DNA of 64,000 nucleotides from Excoecaria cochinchinensis (Eukaryota > Streptophyta > Magnoliopsida > Malpighiales > Euphorbiaceae): assembly GCA_947683425.1 (NCBI GenBank), contig CANTUQ010000119.1, forward strand, positions 7,959,501-8,023,500, given 5' to 3'. Below are positions 45,535 through 57,334 of the stretch, piece after piece; position 1 is the stretch's first letter, and the number at the start of each line of letters is the position of its first letter. Position numbers and translations under genes: made by a program. The notes beneath the pieces are model-generated. The model had not been told where the DNA came from. It did not search any database and saw only the letters and a program-made list of their open reading frames with translations.

Positions 45535-48500
45535 ATGGATTCCAATTATGTTCGAGGGTCACTTGAGGAGTCCGTCGAGAGCGTGAATTATCAAGCCGCT
45601 GATCCTTCGAATTCTGGGTCGGCTCAACCTGCTAGGGTCCAGCCCGAGTCGTAGCCATGCCTTTTGAGGCTATGTTCAAGCTGTCATAAGACATGGCTAG
45701 GGTCTTGGAGAGAGTGACTGCTCCCAGTGCCCCTACAGAGAGTTTGAGAAGAGCTGGTGCTGAAGATTTCTATGGTACGGGTTTAGATGAGTTAGAGTTG
45801 GCTGAGAAATGGTTAGACAAGGTGAAGCGTGCATTGAGAGAAGTCCGGTGTCCTCCTAATCATTGGCAGACTGTTCAGTTGCTTTACTGCAAGGGTATGA
45901 GTGGTGGGAGTTAGTTTGCAGACATCCTCAGTTACCAGATCCAGTCACATGGGATTTCTTTGCAAGGGAGTTTACTAGCAAGTACTTGACTCAGACCTAT
46001 AAGGATGCCAGGTGGGCGTAGTTTTTGAGCTTGAAACAAAGGGCTATGTCGGTTTCAGAGTTTGAGAAGGAGTTCAACCGGTTGGCTAGGTATGCTCCGG
46101 AAGGTATTATGATAGATGAGTTTCGAATTAGGCATTTTGAGGCTGGGTTCAATGAGTCCTTGAGGGCTATGTTGATTTCTTTGATGGGCACTCCAGGAGT
46201 GAATTATTATCAGATTGTGCAAGCTGTTGTCAAGGCTGAGAGGTCAGAAACTGTTCTGAGAGAGAGGGCTCCGAGGAGGAATCCTTCTCGTGCTGGTTCG
46301 TCTTCATCATCCTCAGGTAAGAGGTCCTGAAACCCACAGGATGAATCCTCATCTGGTCCGGCTACAAGGGGTAAGAGACAAGGTTCTGCAGCAGTATCTG
46401 GTTCTGGTAGAGGTGGTAGATCTGAGTCTAGGCCTATATGTTTGCATTGCAGTATGGCTCATCGGGGTGAGTGTAGGTGGCTCACCGGTGGGTGTTTCAG
46501 ATGTGGGAGCACCGAGCCCTTTATAGCCAAATGTCCAAGGCTGAATGAGGATTCGGGTTCTCAGAGAGAGGCTGGCAGGGTTGGCTCCAATACCACGCAA
46601 GCTAACCGTGGTAGGGGCCAAGGTAGAGGTCGAGGCGGTCGATCTAGAGAGGGTGCTGCATCGGAGATAGTTGAGCGACAATTGCCTGTTCCAGCAAGAG
46701 CTTATGCTATGAGAGCCAAAGAGGAGTAGGATGCACTCGATATGATTGCTGAAAAGTTTCTACTCCATGACACTAAATTGTATGCTCTAATTGATCCTGG
46801 TTCCACACACTCATATTTGTGCACAGATAAGATTGTTGATAAGTTGCATGTGGTAGATCAGTTAGATTATGAGATATGTGTGACCAGTCCATTAGGGCAT
46901 AGTGTCAATGTGAGTAGAGTGTATAGGAATTGTCCCCTCATGGTTGAGGGAGTTGTGTTTTCAGCGGATTTGATTGAGTTGCCTTTCAGAGAGTTTGATC
47001 TGATTCTGGGTATGGATTGGTTGTGTAAGCATCGGGCTGTGGTTGATTGTCATAGGAAGATGGTTGTGCTTTGGGATAAGGATCAGTCTTTTGTGTTTGT
47101 TAAAAGTTTGGGTGCTAGTTCTTTGAACAATGTAATTTCTGCGATGCAAGCTAAGAGATTTATTAGGAAGGGTTGTGAGGTTTTTCTGGCAGTTGTGTTG
47201 GACTCTAAGAGGGATCAAGTTCGGATTGAGGACATCCCTGTGAGTTCAGTGATGTGTTCCCAAGTGAGTTCCCAGGTTTGCCTCCTGAGAGAGAAGTTGA
47301 GTTATCCATAGAGATTATGGCGGGTACCACACCCATATTGAAAGCACCTTATAGGATGGCTCCTGTAGAGTTGAGAGAACTCAAAACTCAACTACAAGAG
47401 CTATTGGATAAGGGCTTTATTTGACCCAGCATATCTCCTTGGGGAGCTCCAGCTTTGTTTGTCAAGAAAAAGGATGGGTCCTTGCGGATGTGTATCGACT
47501 ATAGGCAGATCAATAAAGTAACAGTGAAGAACAAGTATCCCTTACCTAGAGTCAACAATTTGTTTGATTAACTTCGAGGTGCGGGCGTCTTTTCGAAGAT
47601 TGATCTTCGGTCGGGTTATTATCAGTTGCGAGTTAAGTATGTGGATGTGGTTAAGACTGCATTTCGTACTAGGTATGTCCACTATGAGTTTTTAGTGATG
47701 CCGTTTGGTTTGACTAATGCTCCAGTGGCTTTCATGGATTTGATGAACAGAGTGTTTAGACCATATCTAGGTCACTTTGTAGTGGTGTTTATAGATGACA
47801 TCTTGGTGTATTCCAAGAATGAGAGAGAGCATGAAGAGCATCTCCGGTTGGTTTTGCAAGTGTTGAGTGAGCATCAGTTGTTTGCCAAGCTTAGTAAGTG
47901 AGATTTCTGGCTGCGGGAAGTGTCATTTTTTGGTTATGTTGTTTTAGCAAAGGGTATTCAAGTTGATCCAGCTAAGATTGAGGCGATAGTTGATTGGAAA
48001 GTGCCTAGGAATGTTAAAGAAGTGAGGAGTTTTCTTTGTTTGGCGGGTTACTACCGTCGGTTTGTTCAGGGTTTCTCCATTATCACCGCTTCGATGACGA
48101 GGTTGTTGAGAAAAGGAGTCAGATTCGAGTTGTCGAATCGGTGCCAGGTTTAATTTGAACAGTTGAAGAAGTTGCTAGTCGAGGCTCCTATACTTACTCA
48201 ACCCATCTTGGGTGAAGAGTTTGTTATGTATAGTGATGCTTCAGGTGTTGGTCTTGGCTGTGTTTTGATGGAAGAAGGTAAGGTTGTGGCTTATGCTTCT
48301 CGACAATTGAAGCCACATGAGAGGAATTATCCGATACACGATTTGGAGTTAGCAGCTGTTATCTTTGCTCTGAACATTTGGCGCTATTATCTGTATAGGG
48401 AGAAGTGTAAGATCTTTACGGACCATAAGAGTTTGAAGTATCTCCTCACACAGAAGGAGTTAAACATGAGACAGTGCCGTTGGCTTGCGTTATTTAAGGA

Positions 48501-50198
48501 CTACGACTGCATAGTGGATTACCATTCGGGTAAGGCCAATGTAGCCGCTGATGCTTTGAGTTGAAAACCAGTTTCAGCCTTGTTTTTTAGGCGGTTCAGA
48601 TGGAGTTTCGATTCAGATGGAGCTTTGGTTGCTCAGTTGAGAGTGAGGCCTACCTTGAGACAAAGGATTATGGATGCTCAGAGAGATGATGAGAGGCTAC
48701 AGCGGGTTGTGCAAGAGGTCAGTTCTGGTAAGCAGTCGGATTTCTCTATTTTGAATGGGTGCTTATGTATAGAAACCGCTTGTGTGTGCCTAAGCATGAG
48801 GAGTTGAGGAGGTAGCTTTTGAGTGAGGCGTACACCACGGTTTTTACCATGCATCTCGGAAGTGAAAAGATGTACCGGGACATGAAGCAGTTTTATTGGT
48901 GGTCCGGCATGAAGAGGGACGTTGTGGATTTGGTGTCCAAGTGCCTGACATGTCAGCAAGTAAAGGCCGAGCATCAAGTTCCTTCGGGATTACTTACGCC
49001 TTTATCCGTTCCCAAGTGGAAATGGGATGATATTGCTATGGACTTTGTATCTGGTTTGCCTTTGACTCAAAAGAAGCATGACTCAGTTTGGGTGATAGTG
49101 GATCGACTTACGAAGCCAACTCATTTCTTGCTAGTGAGAGTGGACTATCCGATGGATAGGTTGGCCAGTATCTATGTGGATGAAATAGTTCGGTTGCATG
49201 GTGTGCCATTATCCATAGTATCAGATTGGGATCCGAGGTTCACTTTGAAGTTTTGAAAGGACTTGCAAAGGGCTTTGGGTACCAAGTTGAACTTCAGTAC
49301 GACATTCCATCCTTAGACAGATGGTCAGTCAGAGCGGGTCATTCAAATTCTGGAGGATATGTTGAGGGCTTGTGCTTTGGATTTTTCGGGTAGTTGGGAC
49401 AGATATGTATCGCTCATGGAGTTTGCCTACAACAATAGTTATCAGTCGAGCATCGGTATGTCACCATATGAGACTTTGTACGGTCGGCAGTGTAGGACTC
49501 CAGTTTGATGGACAGAGTTATTCGAGCATTCAGTTATTGGGCCAGAATTAGTTAGGGATACTGACGAGAAGATCAAAGTTGTGCAACGAAATTTGAAGGC
49601 GGCTAAAGATCGACAAAAGTCATATGCTAATCTGAAGAGGAAGGATGTGCAGTATGAGGTCGGGGACAAGGTTTTCCTTAAAGTTTCTCCTTCGAGGAAA
49701 GTACTTCGATTTGGGAAGAAGGGTACGCTTAGTCCTCACTTCGTTGGACCGTAAGAGGTTTTGGCTAGAGTTAGTACGGTAGCCTATAGGTTAGCCTTAC
49801 CGATGGAGTTGGCGAAGTTGCATGACGTTTTCCATGTTTTGATGCTTCGTCAGTATAGATCAGATCCTTCACATGTTTTGTCAGTTCAAGATGTGCAAGT
49901 GCAGCCAGATTTTTCTTATGATGAGGAACCGAAAGCTATCCTAGCCCGGGAAGTAAGACAGCTGAGGAGTAAGAAGATCCCTTTGGTAAAAGTGTTATGG
50001 AATCACCATGGAGTCGAAGAAGCGACATGGGAACCGGAGGAGTCGATGAGAGCTCAGTATCCGCATTTGTTCAGTTCATGTGAGAATTTCGTGGACAAAA
50101 TTCTTGTTAGTAGGGGAGAGATGTCACACACTGTTTGCTCCCCTAGTACTATGAGCCATATTTGTGCATGCGTATTGTATGTCTTTGGCATGTCGTAA
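45535..50198 (+). pseudogene. Degraded gag-pol polyprotein of element F
   Basis: ATG at 45535 (M-D-S-N-Y-V-R-G), then about 1,550 codons broken by a dozen or more stops and a few frameshifts. Pieces: Gag core 45693-46330, C-x2-C and CCHC clusters near 46440-46540, protease D-P-G-S near 46795, RT with intact F-I-D-D at 47788-47799, RNase H with Y-S-D-A-S-G near 48230, integrase zinc and core 48819-49500 and a chromodomain (E-A-T-W-E-P-E) before 50080. Many stops are TAG or TGA where K keeps CAG or CGA. The last frame runs 77 bp into the 3' LTR. Sister of K. Confidence 0.9.
50110..50121 (+). other. PPT of element F, inside the coding frame
   Basis: GTAGGGGAGAGA, translated as part of S-R-G-E, directly before the 3' LTR. 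Confidence 0.75.
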
Positions 50199-51142
50199 GA
50201 GCATTTTGGGTAAAAATGCATGCTTAAGGTTTTGGTAGCATGTGGGTGCATGCATGGCATTAGAAGGTATGTGAGTGGAGTTATGGTTGTGTGCTTTGTT
50301 CATACATTAGTAGGGTGTGCATTAATTGGGAGTGCATTGTGTGTGTGTGATGCATGTTGTTTAGGTGTGAGTGGTTAGTTTCCACCACTAGGGAGAAGAC
50401 AAGTGTTAGGGTTAGGAAAGGATGAGAAAAAGAAAGAGAATTTGGGAAAAGCAGAATTTTCATCCCCTCTTTCCTGTTCTCCTCTTCCTTATCTCTTCTT
50501 TTTCCTTTTTGCTCTTCTTTGAGTGCCTAGCTGAGATTCAAGCCTTTGTGGTGGGAATTAATCACCTTTTTGCACTCTAATTGATAAGTTATTGCATATG
50601 TTCTTTATTTGTTTATATTCTTCTTTTTCCTATTTCTCTGAGTTTAGGGTTAATTTAGGATTTGTATTTTTGTGTGTTGTGGGTATTGTGCTTAGTTGAA
50701 CCTCCTCGCGAACCGAAAGGCAAGGAGAAGGCTAGTTCAAGTGGCATAAAGTGATAGGAGCTAAGGAGTTTGCAGGTTTGGGAATAAATTCGTGTATTGA
50801 TGATTTTTTTGTTTTAGTGAAGTTCTGGAAATTTTCATGAAGCATGATGCTTTAAATGGTTGGTGTGGCCTGAGGTTTTGTGTATGTTGAATTTAGAACT
50901 TACATTGTGAATTTCAGATTTTGATCTTGTGAGTTATGCATGTGTGAGAATTTTTAGATTGTGGTTTTTAATTGCTTGGGTTAATTGAATGATTGAGTAT
51001 GTTTATGCCTATGGTAATTGAAGGTCGAGCTGGAATGGTAAGTTTGTGGGTTGATTCTATAGTTTTGAAAGTGTAATTTTGAGGTGTGTTGTTTTTGGAT
51101 TTGAAATTGGAATCAAACTCTGCATTTTCCGGGTTTTCTAGG

Positions 51143-51389
51143 ACTCACACAGCGGTATGGCCATTGTATACCACCATGTGATTCGTAGAAGTTCTTTAGA
51201 AATTGCAAGCCATGGTTTTACATGGCGGGAAGGGTAGATCCATACTGCTGTGTAAAACGCTACTGCCTTAAGTGAAATCTGTGCTGTGAGTTTCACAGGG
51301 GGTATGGGTTTCCCCTTACCGCCGTGTGAAATGCCTTTGCTGGTGCCTGTGTAAGTCGTCTTACACAGCGGTAAGGGACGGCCCATACC
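51143..51389. repeat. Inverted-unit array remnant, F 3' LTR
   Basis: The first four hairpin pairs of the 5' array survive. The deletion breakpoint falls inside the array, right after CCCATACC, the middle of a hairpin. Confidence 0.65.
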
Positions 51390-51434
51390 TCTTCGTAGGG
51401 TGAAGTTCTCTATGTATAGGTAAGGGGTGTTACA
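51390..51434 (+). repeat. 45-bp LTR end from another element (deletion scar)
   Basis: Ends ATGTATAGGTAAGGGGTGTTACA. The nearest match here is the inverted start of J (CTATGCATAGGTAAGGGG form). The next base, 51435, is Ogre pol. This looks like the surviving tip of a J-family LTR that had inserted in the Ogre element. Confidence 0.7.
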
Positions 51435-54400
51435 GCTATCACGCGCCTCCATGAGGTAAGTGAAGAAGGGCTTCCCGTGGTAGTGATCGATTGCTGGTCC
51501 ACAGATGAAGGTGGAGACGAAAAGGATAATTCTGAAGTTAATGGATTTCTCGACTCGTGGGGTTCATAGGAGGAAGAGGACAAGAAAGAAAAGAAGAAAG
51601 TCGGAGCAGTGACCCGGAGTGGAAAAGGAGCCGGAGGATGATCCGATAATGAGGCAGCTGAAAAAGATGCTGGCTCAAATTTCAATATGGGATTTATTGA
51701 GGTACTCTACATCTCATAGGCAGAAGTTAGTAGAGGCTTTGTGTGAGACTATAGTGGCTACAACCATCTTGCCTACAGAGCTGCTAGATGTAGTCAAGGG
51801 GGTGACGGAGAAAATGTGGTATTTACAAGTGCTGACTTACCGGTGGAAGGCCGCAATCATAATCGCCCCTTGTACATAAGGGCTCATGTCAATCAGAAGC
51901 ACACGGCGTGTGTCATAGTGGACGATGGTTCTTCAATTATTGTATGCCCACTAGTGACAATGGCGAATTTCAGGATGACGGAGGATATGCTGTCCAAGTT
52001 TGATCTGACGATCATAGCTTATGACAACTCACGGAGGTAGGCATCTGGGACATTTAAAATGATGGTCAAGACAGGACCAGTTGAGACCGAGGTGGAATTC
52101 ATGGTCTTACCTATTTTGGCCAATTTCTCGGCCCTCTTGGGCAGGCCTTGGTTCCATTAGCTAGGAGGGGTGCCCTCCACTCTACACCAGATGGTTAAGA
52201 TTCCCCACAAGGGACAATTTGTGACCATAAGAGCCACAAGTGAGAATCAGGTCTCTGTGTTAGAGATTGAGAGATAGCCTTTTAGCATATTCCATGTCGC
52301 CGTGATAGATGGGGAAAAACACATTGAAGGAAGTCCTCAAGTGATGAATATGATGAAGAGGATGTCATTCCTCCCTAGTATAGGTCTAGGCAAGAGTCCG
52401 CAGGGATCACAAATAGTCATTGCTGCTAGAGGCCAGAAGGATAGGAGGGGCCTCGGGTATGAAGGTGTTGCGAAGAAGGGCAAGAAGTCAGTGGATGAGT
52501 TCCCCTATATTAGAGAAAGCTTTGTTCCAGCAACTACAGTTTGTGCCTACACGGGGGAAGCATAACCGTAGTGGGTTGATGGAAAAATTGTACCGAGTTT
52601 TGAGGTCTTCAATGATGTCTTCGATTGGGACATTGGATTGATCAAGCCGGCAGAGGGGCTTAGGGATGAGGAAGTCATGACCAAAGAGACAGTATAGGAC
52701 CGCGAGACACACGAAGAGATTATTAATGAGAAGCTGATGATTGCCCGGGTGAAAGGGAAAGTGAAGATAGAAGACAAAGCTGCAGAGAGACAGCATGAAG
52801 TCGTGCAGGAGGTTGTTGCAGTACCTCCAAAATGTCAGTTTAATCCAAAACCGTCAGCTGTAACATCTTCACCGACGAAAGAAGAAGAAGAAAATAATTT
52901 AGATTTTCTTTTTACACCTGAACTTTTTAACAATGTTGATTACATTTCTAGTTCTATTAATAATATGAATAATTTTGCTTGCTTGTGCGATGTTTCTGAT
53001 TATTTCATTATGCATAATCATGATCATAATTCATTTATATTTGATATTTATTTAACCGATGCTACTCCATTAAATCTTGTACTTCTAAAAGTCCAAAAGA
53101 GATCTTGATAGCATCTGACGTATTCTTGAAGAGAGAGAAAAATTTGATAGAATTTTAAGAAAACACAAAAAAGTCTTTGCCTGGACCTATGAAGATATGC
53201 CAGGAGTAGACCGTGAAATCGCAGAGCATGCCATCCCGACTTACTTAGACCATAAGCCAGTCAAGCAGAAACTTAGGAGGCTCAGGCTAGAATGGGCATA
53301 TAAGGTGAAAGAAGAAATTCATAAATAGATTGAGGCCAAGTTCTTAATTGAAATGCAATATCCAACCTGGTTGGCCAATGTCATCCTAGTAGCCAAGAAG
53401 AACGGCAAAGTGCACGTATGTGTAGACTATCGAGACCTGAACAAGGCTTGTCCGAAGGACAACTTCCTGCTACCTCACATTGACGTGTTAGTAGATGGTT
53501 ATGCAGGCTACAATTAGAACCTTAACAAAATAGCCGATCGAATCAAGAGAGCCTTTATCACTAAATGGGGGACGTTTTCTTATAGGTTTATGCCATTCGG
53601 TTTGAAGAATGCAGGCGAAACTTATCAGAGAATGGCAACAAGGATTCTAGATAATTTGATCCACAAGGAGGTAGAATTGTACGTCGATGACATGATGATC
53701 AAGTCAGTCACCAGAAAAGGTCATTTTGAGGCTCTAGAAAAGTTCATTCAGAGGATCGGTAAGTACAATCTGCGATTAAACCCCAAGAAATGCATATTTG
53801 GTGTCACTTCAGGGAAATTATTAGGACATGTAGTTAGCCAGAGGGGAATTGAGATCAACCCGGATAAGGTCAAGGCCATCCGAGAAATGCCGGTGCCTCA
53901 GAAGGAAAAGGACGTCCAAAGTTTTTTTGGTATGTTGTAGTATGTCAGCAGATTTATCACCAAACTTACTTCAATTTGCGAGCCAATCTTTAAGTTGCTA
54001 AAAAAAACAAGCCTGTGTATAGAATGACAACTGTCAGAAAGCCTTTGATACTATTAGGGAGTATTTGCTGAATCCAACAGTTCTAAGACCGCTGCAACTA
54101 GTCAAGCCACTTATTATGTATTTAGCTATAGAGGAAAGTTCTGTGGGTGCCATGATGGCTCAGCAGGATGAGTTCGGGCTGCAGTTAGTAAGAAGTTCCT
54201 CACCTATGAGGTCAAGTATGCAGAAGTAGAAAAGATTTGCCTTGCGGTAATATGGGCCTCCAAGAAGTTGAGACACTACTTTCACTCTTACAACGTGCAA
54301 GCGGTGGCAAAACAAAATCCTCTTAGATACCTGCAGGAGGCTCCATCTTTGCTAGGGAAAATGGGGAGATGGCTATTGTTATTACTGGAATTTGACGTTG

Positions 54401-55449
54401 TGTACATCACTCGGAATACCATCAAGGGGCGCGCAGTAGCAGAATTTCTAGCTGAACACCCGATCCAAGGAGATTCGTATGAGTTCAATTTCCCGGATGA
54501 GGATGTGGCAGCTATCACAGTACAAGGTTGGCAGTTACACTTCGACGGAGCTGTAAATAGCAAGGGGGCAGGAGTAGGAATTATTTTTACAACCCCGAAT
54601 GATGAAAACTTCTGTTAGCTAAGAAACTAAGATATAAATCCACCAATAATGAGGCCGAGTATGAAGCCTGCACTTTCGGATTAGAAGCCTTGATAGCCTT
54701 GGGGGCAAAGAATGTGGAGGTGTTAGGAGATTCATCGCTGGTAATCAATCAAATTCAGGGCGATTGGGCCACTAAAGAAGAGCGGTTGATGCCATAAATG
54801 AAATACTTAAAAGATTTAAGCAATCAGTTCGAAGTATGCACTTTTTACTTTGTTTTGAGGGACGAAAACAAATTAGCCGATGCGCTTGCAACTCTAGTGT
54901 CGATATGGGATAACCCAGAAGGGATAGTCATGAAGCCAGTGTTGATTTCTAGTGCTAAGAGGCCTAGCTTTGAGTCCAATCCTATCAAGAAAATGGAAGT
55001 TAGGGATGGGAAACCATGGTTCCATGATATCAAGAACTATCTGGAGAACACAATGTTCCCAGAAGAGGCGACCGAAAATGATCAGAGGTCGATTCGCAGG
55101 TTATCTACTCAATTCATCTGTATTGATGGGGTATTGTATAAGTGACAAGTCGACGGTATCCAATTAAGGTGCCTGGATGAAAAAGAGGCCGAAAGAGTAA
55201 TGGAGGAAACTCATGCCGATGTTTGTGGGGCCCACATGAATGGTTTAATACTTGCCAAGAAGATCATGAGATAAGGTTTCTACTGGCTCACCATGGATAC
55301 AGACTGCTCAAAGTACGTAAAGCAATGTCAGTTGTGTCAGCAGTATGCAGATTTGAGGCACTTGCTGGTTTTGGAATTACATAGCTTGACGTCGCCTTGG
55401 CCATTCGCAGATTGGGGGATAGATATTATCGGAGAGATATACCCCACGG
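51435..55449 (+). pseudogene. Degraded Ogre/Tat-type pol
   Basis: Decayed in several frames. Order: linker ending V-T-R-S-G-K (about 51605), protease with V-D-D-G-S-S at 51918-51935, G-patch-like stretch with G-L-G-K (52380-52400), RT from about 53190 with Y-V-D-D-M at 53680-53694, first RNase H around 53940-54470, then a second RNase H (F-D-G-A near 54540; N-E-A-E-Y-E-A near 54650; G-D-S-S near 54730; A-D-A-L-A near 54880), and integrase zinc region (H...H...C-Q-L-C) before J cuts in. The second RNase H marks the Tat lineage. No chromodomain is visible. At least eight stops. Confidence 0.82.
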
Positions 55450-55876
55450 TGTAACACCCCTTACCTATGCATAGGAAGCTTCATCCTTGAAGGAGGATGA
55501 AGGGTCCTGATAGATGAGGGTTGTCACGCAAAACGTCAAGCATTCACATACTATAATAAATCATACACTCAAAACCGTAAAACAAAAATTTGGATACAAA
55601 GAACCAAGACTGAAAACAAAAGGTCAGATATTATTAATATACCAAAATAGCCTTTACATATTATATTACAAAGGTTCCATAGCACCAAAGGTCGCTTACA
55701 AACTTGGTGTCACCCCAATTACAAAAGAAGAACTGACATCAAGAGTTCTCGTTACAAATTTCTTAAACTATTACATATACAAAAAGAAGTAAAAATTCAA
55801 AACTACAGAATCTCTCTCCTAGTTGTGTCGGCCATTCTGAAATGGATCACCCTGCTCACGGACTCCAACATCTTCC

Positions 55877-55926
55877 ACACCTGCACGGATGAAACACCCA
55901 TGCTAAGCGAATACACTTAGTGGGGA
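55877..55926 (-). promoter_or_regulatory. Twin hairpin with putative acceptor, LTR J
   Basis: Stem 1 CTAAGTG/CGCTTAG with a U-G wobble. Stem 2 CATGGG/CCGTG also uses a wobble. CAG|GTGTGG follows. It lies 427 nt before the LTR end. Confidence 0.52.
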
Positions 55927-56104
55927 AAAGCATAATGAAAAATGACCACTCATAGCGGATGTTGATACAAATCACATACACGTGGCACATATATAAATCA
56001 ATACTTAAACAACTCAACATACTGAGGATAAGGACATCTATAGGTAACCCAATCAAGCATACATTGCCAAATCAAAACTCATATTCACGCAAAAAGAAAG
56101 ACAG

Positions 56105-56361
56105 GCCTGCTTATTCAAAGTAGTGGATAGCGAGTAACGCATAATCATTTGAAACGCGTGGATACCCGAGGGCATCAAAATCATCTTTTTCTTTTTATTT
56201 CAAAACATTTTCGGATGGAATCCTACATAAGATTCAAGTCGAATGGGGATCGCGTGGATCCAATTCATGGACCTGATCAGGGTCCAAAACGCATATGCAT
56301 GGCTGCAGCAAATTAAGCTCCATAGGCATGCCAATTTATCCACTTATTGACTTCCGCAGGT
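56105..56361. repeat. Foldback cassette, LTR J
   Basis: GCCTGCTTATTC...AGTGGATAGCG faces TTTATCCACTTATTG...CGCAGGT. Inner dyads include GGATACCCGAGGGCATC, GGATCGCGTGGATCC, GGACCTGATCAGGGTCC and TAGGCATGCC. Confidence 0.6.
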
Positions 56362-56491
56362 CAAGCATAGTTCAATTAATGTACATTCATATCATTCTTA
56401 AAATTGTCTATTTATAAATAGGAAAGTATAACAAGACCGAAAATTAAACGTTAGAAGCACAAAAAGAAATTTACTTTTTGAAGCCAGGAGG

Positions 56492-56597
56492 TGTCGCACT
56501 CGCGATATAGGCGAAGATCTGCCTCAAGTCGTGGTCGCGACAGCCCTCACGCTGGCGCGGGGAGGAATACGCACCTCACTGTCACGCTCGCGACAGT
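56492..56597. repeat. CG-palindrome array, LTR J
   Basis: GTGTCGCACTCGCGATA, GTCGTGGTCGCGACAG and CTGTCACGCTCGCGACAG. Same GTCGCG core as A and K, with different spacers. Confidence 0.6.
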
Positions 56598-57082
56598 GAG
56601 CGGCCAGCAGCTTCTGTCCCACACGCGTGCCAGGTGCACCCTCAAGACAGGAGACTGGCCAAATGTCGCACGACGGCTTTGTAACACCGCTTACCCATAC
56701 GTAGGCGATCCCATCCGATAAGGAATGAGATGCCGTACGAGTAAAGGTACCACCACACAGATACAGAAAATGCATACATACATACATAAACATACATAAC
56801 GAAATACAGGATAATTTAAAACTTTACAACACCATTCATAGAATAAGTTGATCATGCATTAAAATAATAGAAGCATTACATTACTGTTCTGATCAACTGA
56901 GAGATATAAAAGATAATTACAAATCCCAAGATTACATATACAAAAGCGGAAGCTGATACATAATCAAAATATGAGAGTTCTATACGAAAAGAATCATAAA
57001 GCTACAAAAATAAGCCCTACACTAAGACCCTGCTGTGTTGGCTTCGATGGCGGCGACTCTCCCAAGACAAAATTCCTTCCGC

Positions 57083-57131
57083 ACCTGCACGGGTAAACAC
57101 ACCGTGCTAAGCGATAAACGCTTAGTGGGGA
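57083..57131 (-). promoter_or_regulatory. Twin hairpin with putative acceptor, LTR K
   Basis: Stem 1 CTAAGCG/CGCTTAG with loop TTTAT, identical to F. Stem 2 GCACGG/CCGTGC with loop TGTGTTTAC. Then CAG|GTGCGG. Confidence 0.57.
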
Positions 57132-57334
57132 AACAAACACATAGCATAAGGACAACCATTCACAACGGTCGTCAAGGCAGTTCACATGCGTACATACATA
57201 TAGCCATTCATCAGAAGGTTCATAACAGTAATCATATTCTCATAGCAGATTTTACTTTTCATCATTGAACCCATAACGATAAAACATATATTTTCTCATA
57301 TAACAATTCATACTAGCACTATAAGCATTGAAAC

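Larger units (their letters stand above)
33143..51434 (+). mobile_element. Element F: Tekay-like chromovirus, degraded, with chimeric 3' LTR
   Basis: 5' LTR 33143-35881, PBS 35887, leader split by H (35953-45477), gag-pol remnant 45535-50198, PPT, and a 3' LTR from 50122 that is cut at 51389 and capped by the last 45 bp of another LTR. Inserted in C LTR 3 after TTCAA; no matching right TSD because of the deletion. LTR and polyprotein are close to K. Confidence 0.88.
50122..51434 (+). repeat. 3' LTR of element F, truncated and chimeric
   Basis: 50122-51389 matches 33143-34407 of the 5' LTR. The remaining 1.47 kb (cassette, hairpin, U5 side) is gone. The last 45 bp come from a different LTR family. 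Confidence 0.85.
10740..55449 (+). mobile_element. Ogre/Tat-type Ty3/gypsy element, host of the nest
   Basis: Plus-strand remnant made of an LTR end, a tRNA-Arg-like PBS, a leader of about 1 kb, part of gag (11811-12414) and a decayed pol (51435-55449). Elements I, C, D, E, F, G and H lie between the pieces, and B and J sit at the ends. Pol carries a second RNase H domain after the usual one and a G-patch-like stretch, both features of the Tat/Ogre lineage. The C-terminal part of Gag is missing (see the scar at 51390). The 3' part lies beyond J and K. Confidence 0.8.
55450..56679 (-). mobile_element. Element J: LTR fragment, cut by K
   Basis: TGTAACACCCCTTACC onward, minus orientation, inserted in Ogre integrase after CACGG. 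Only its 3' portion (twin hairpin, cassette, CG array) is in the window; K interrupts it at 56680 within or just past the CG array. Whether it is a solo LTR or a whole element cannot be told. Confidence 0.8.

Noticed and set aside
12410..51439. One TSD joining the left end of I and the right end of F as a single insertion
   Set aside because: Left flank AAGCT and right flank GCTAT do not match as a 5-bp TSD, and the missing element ends fit a deletion better.
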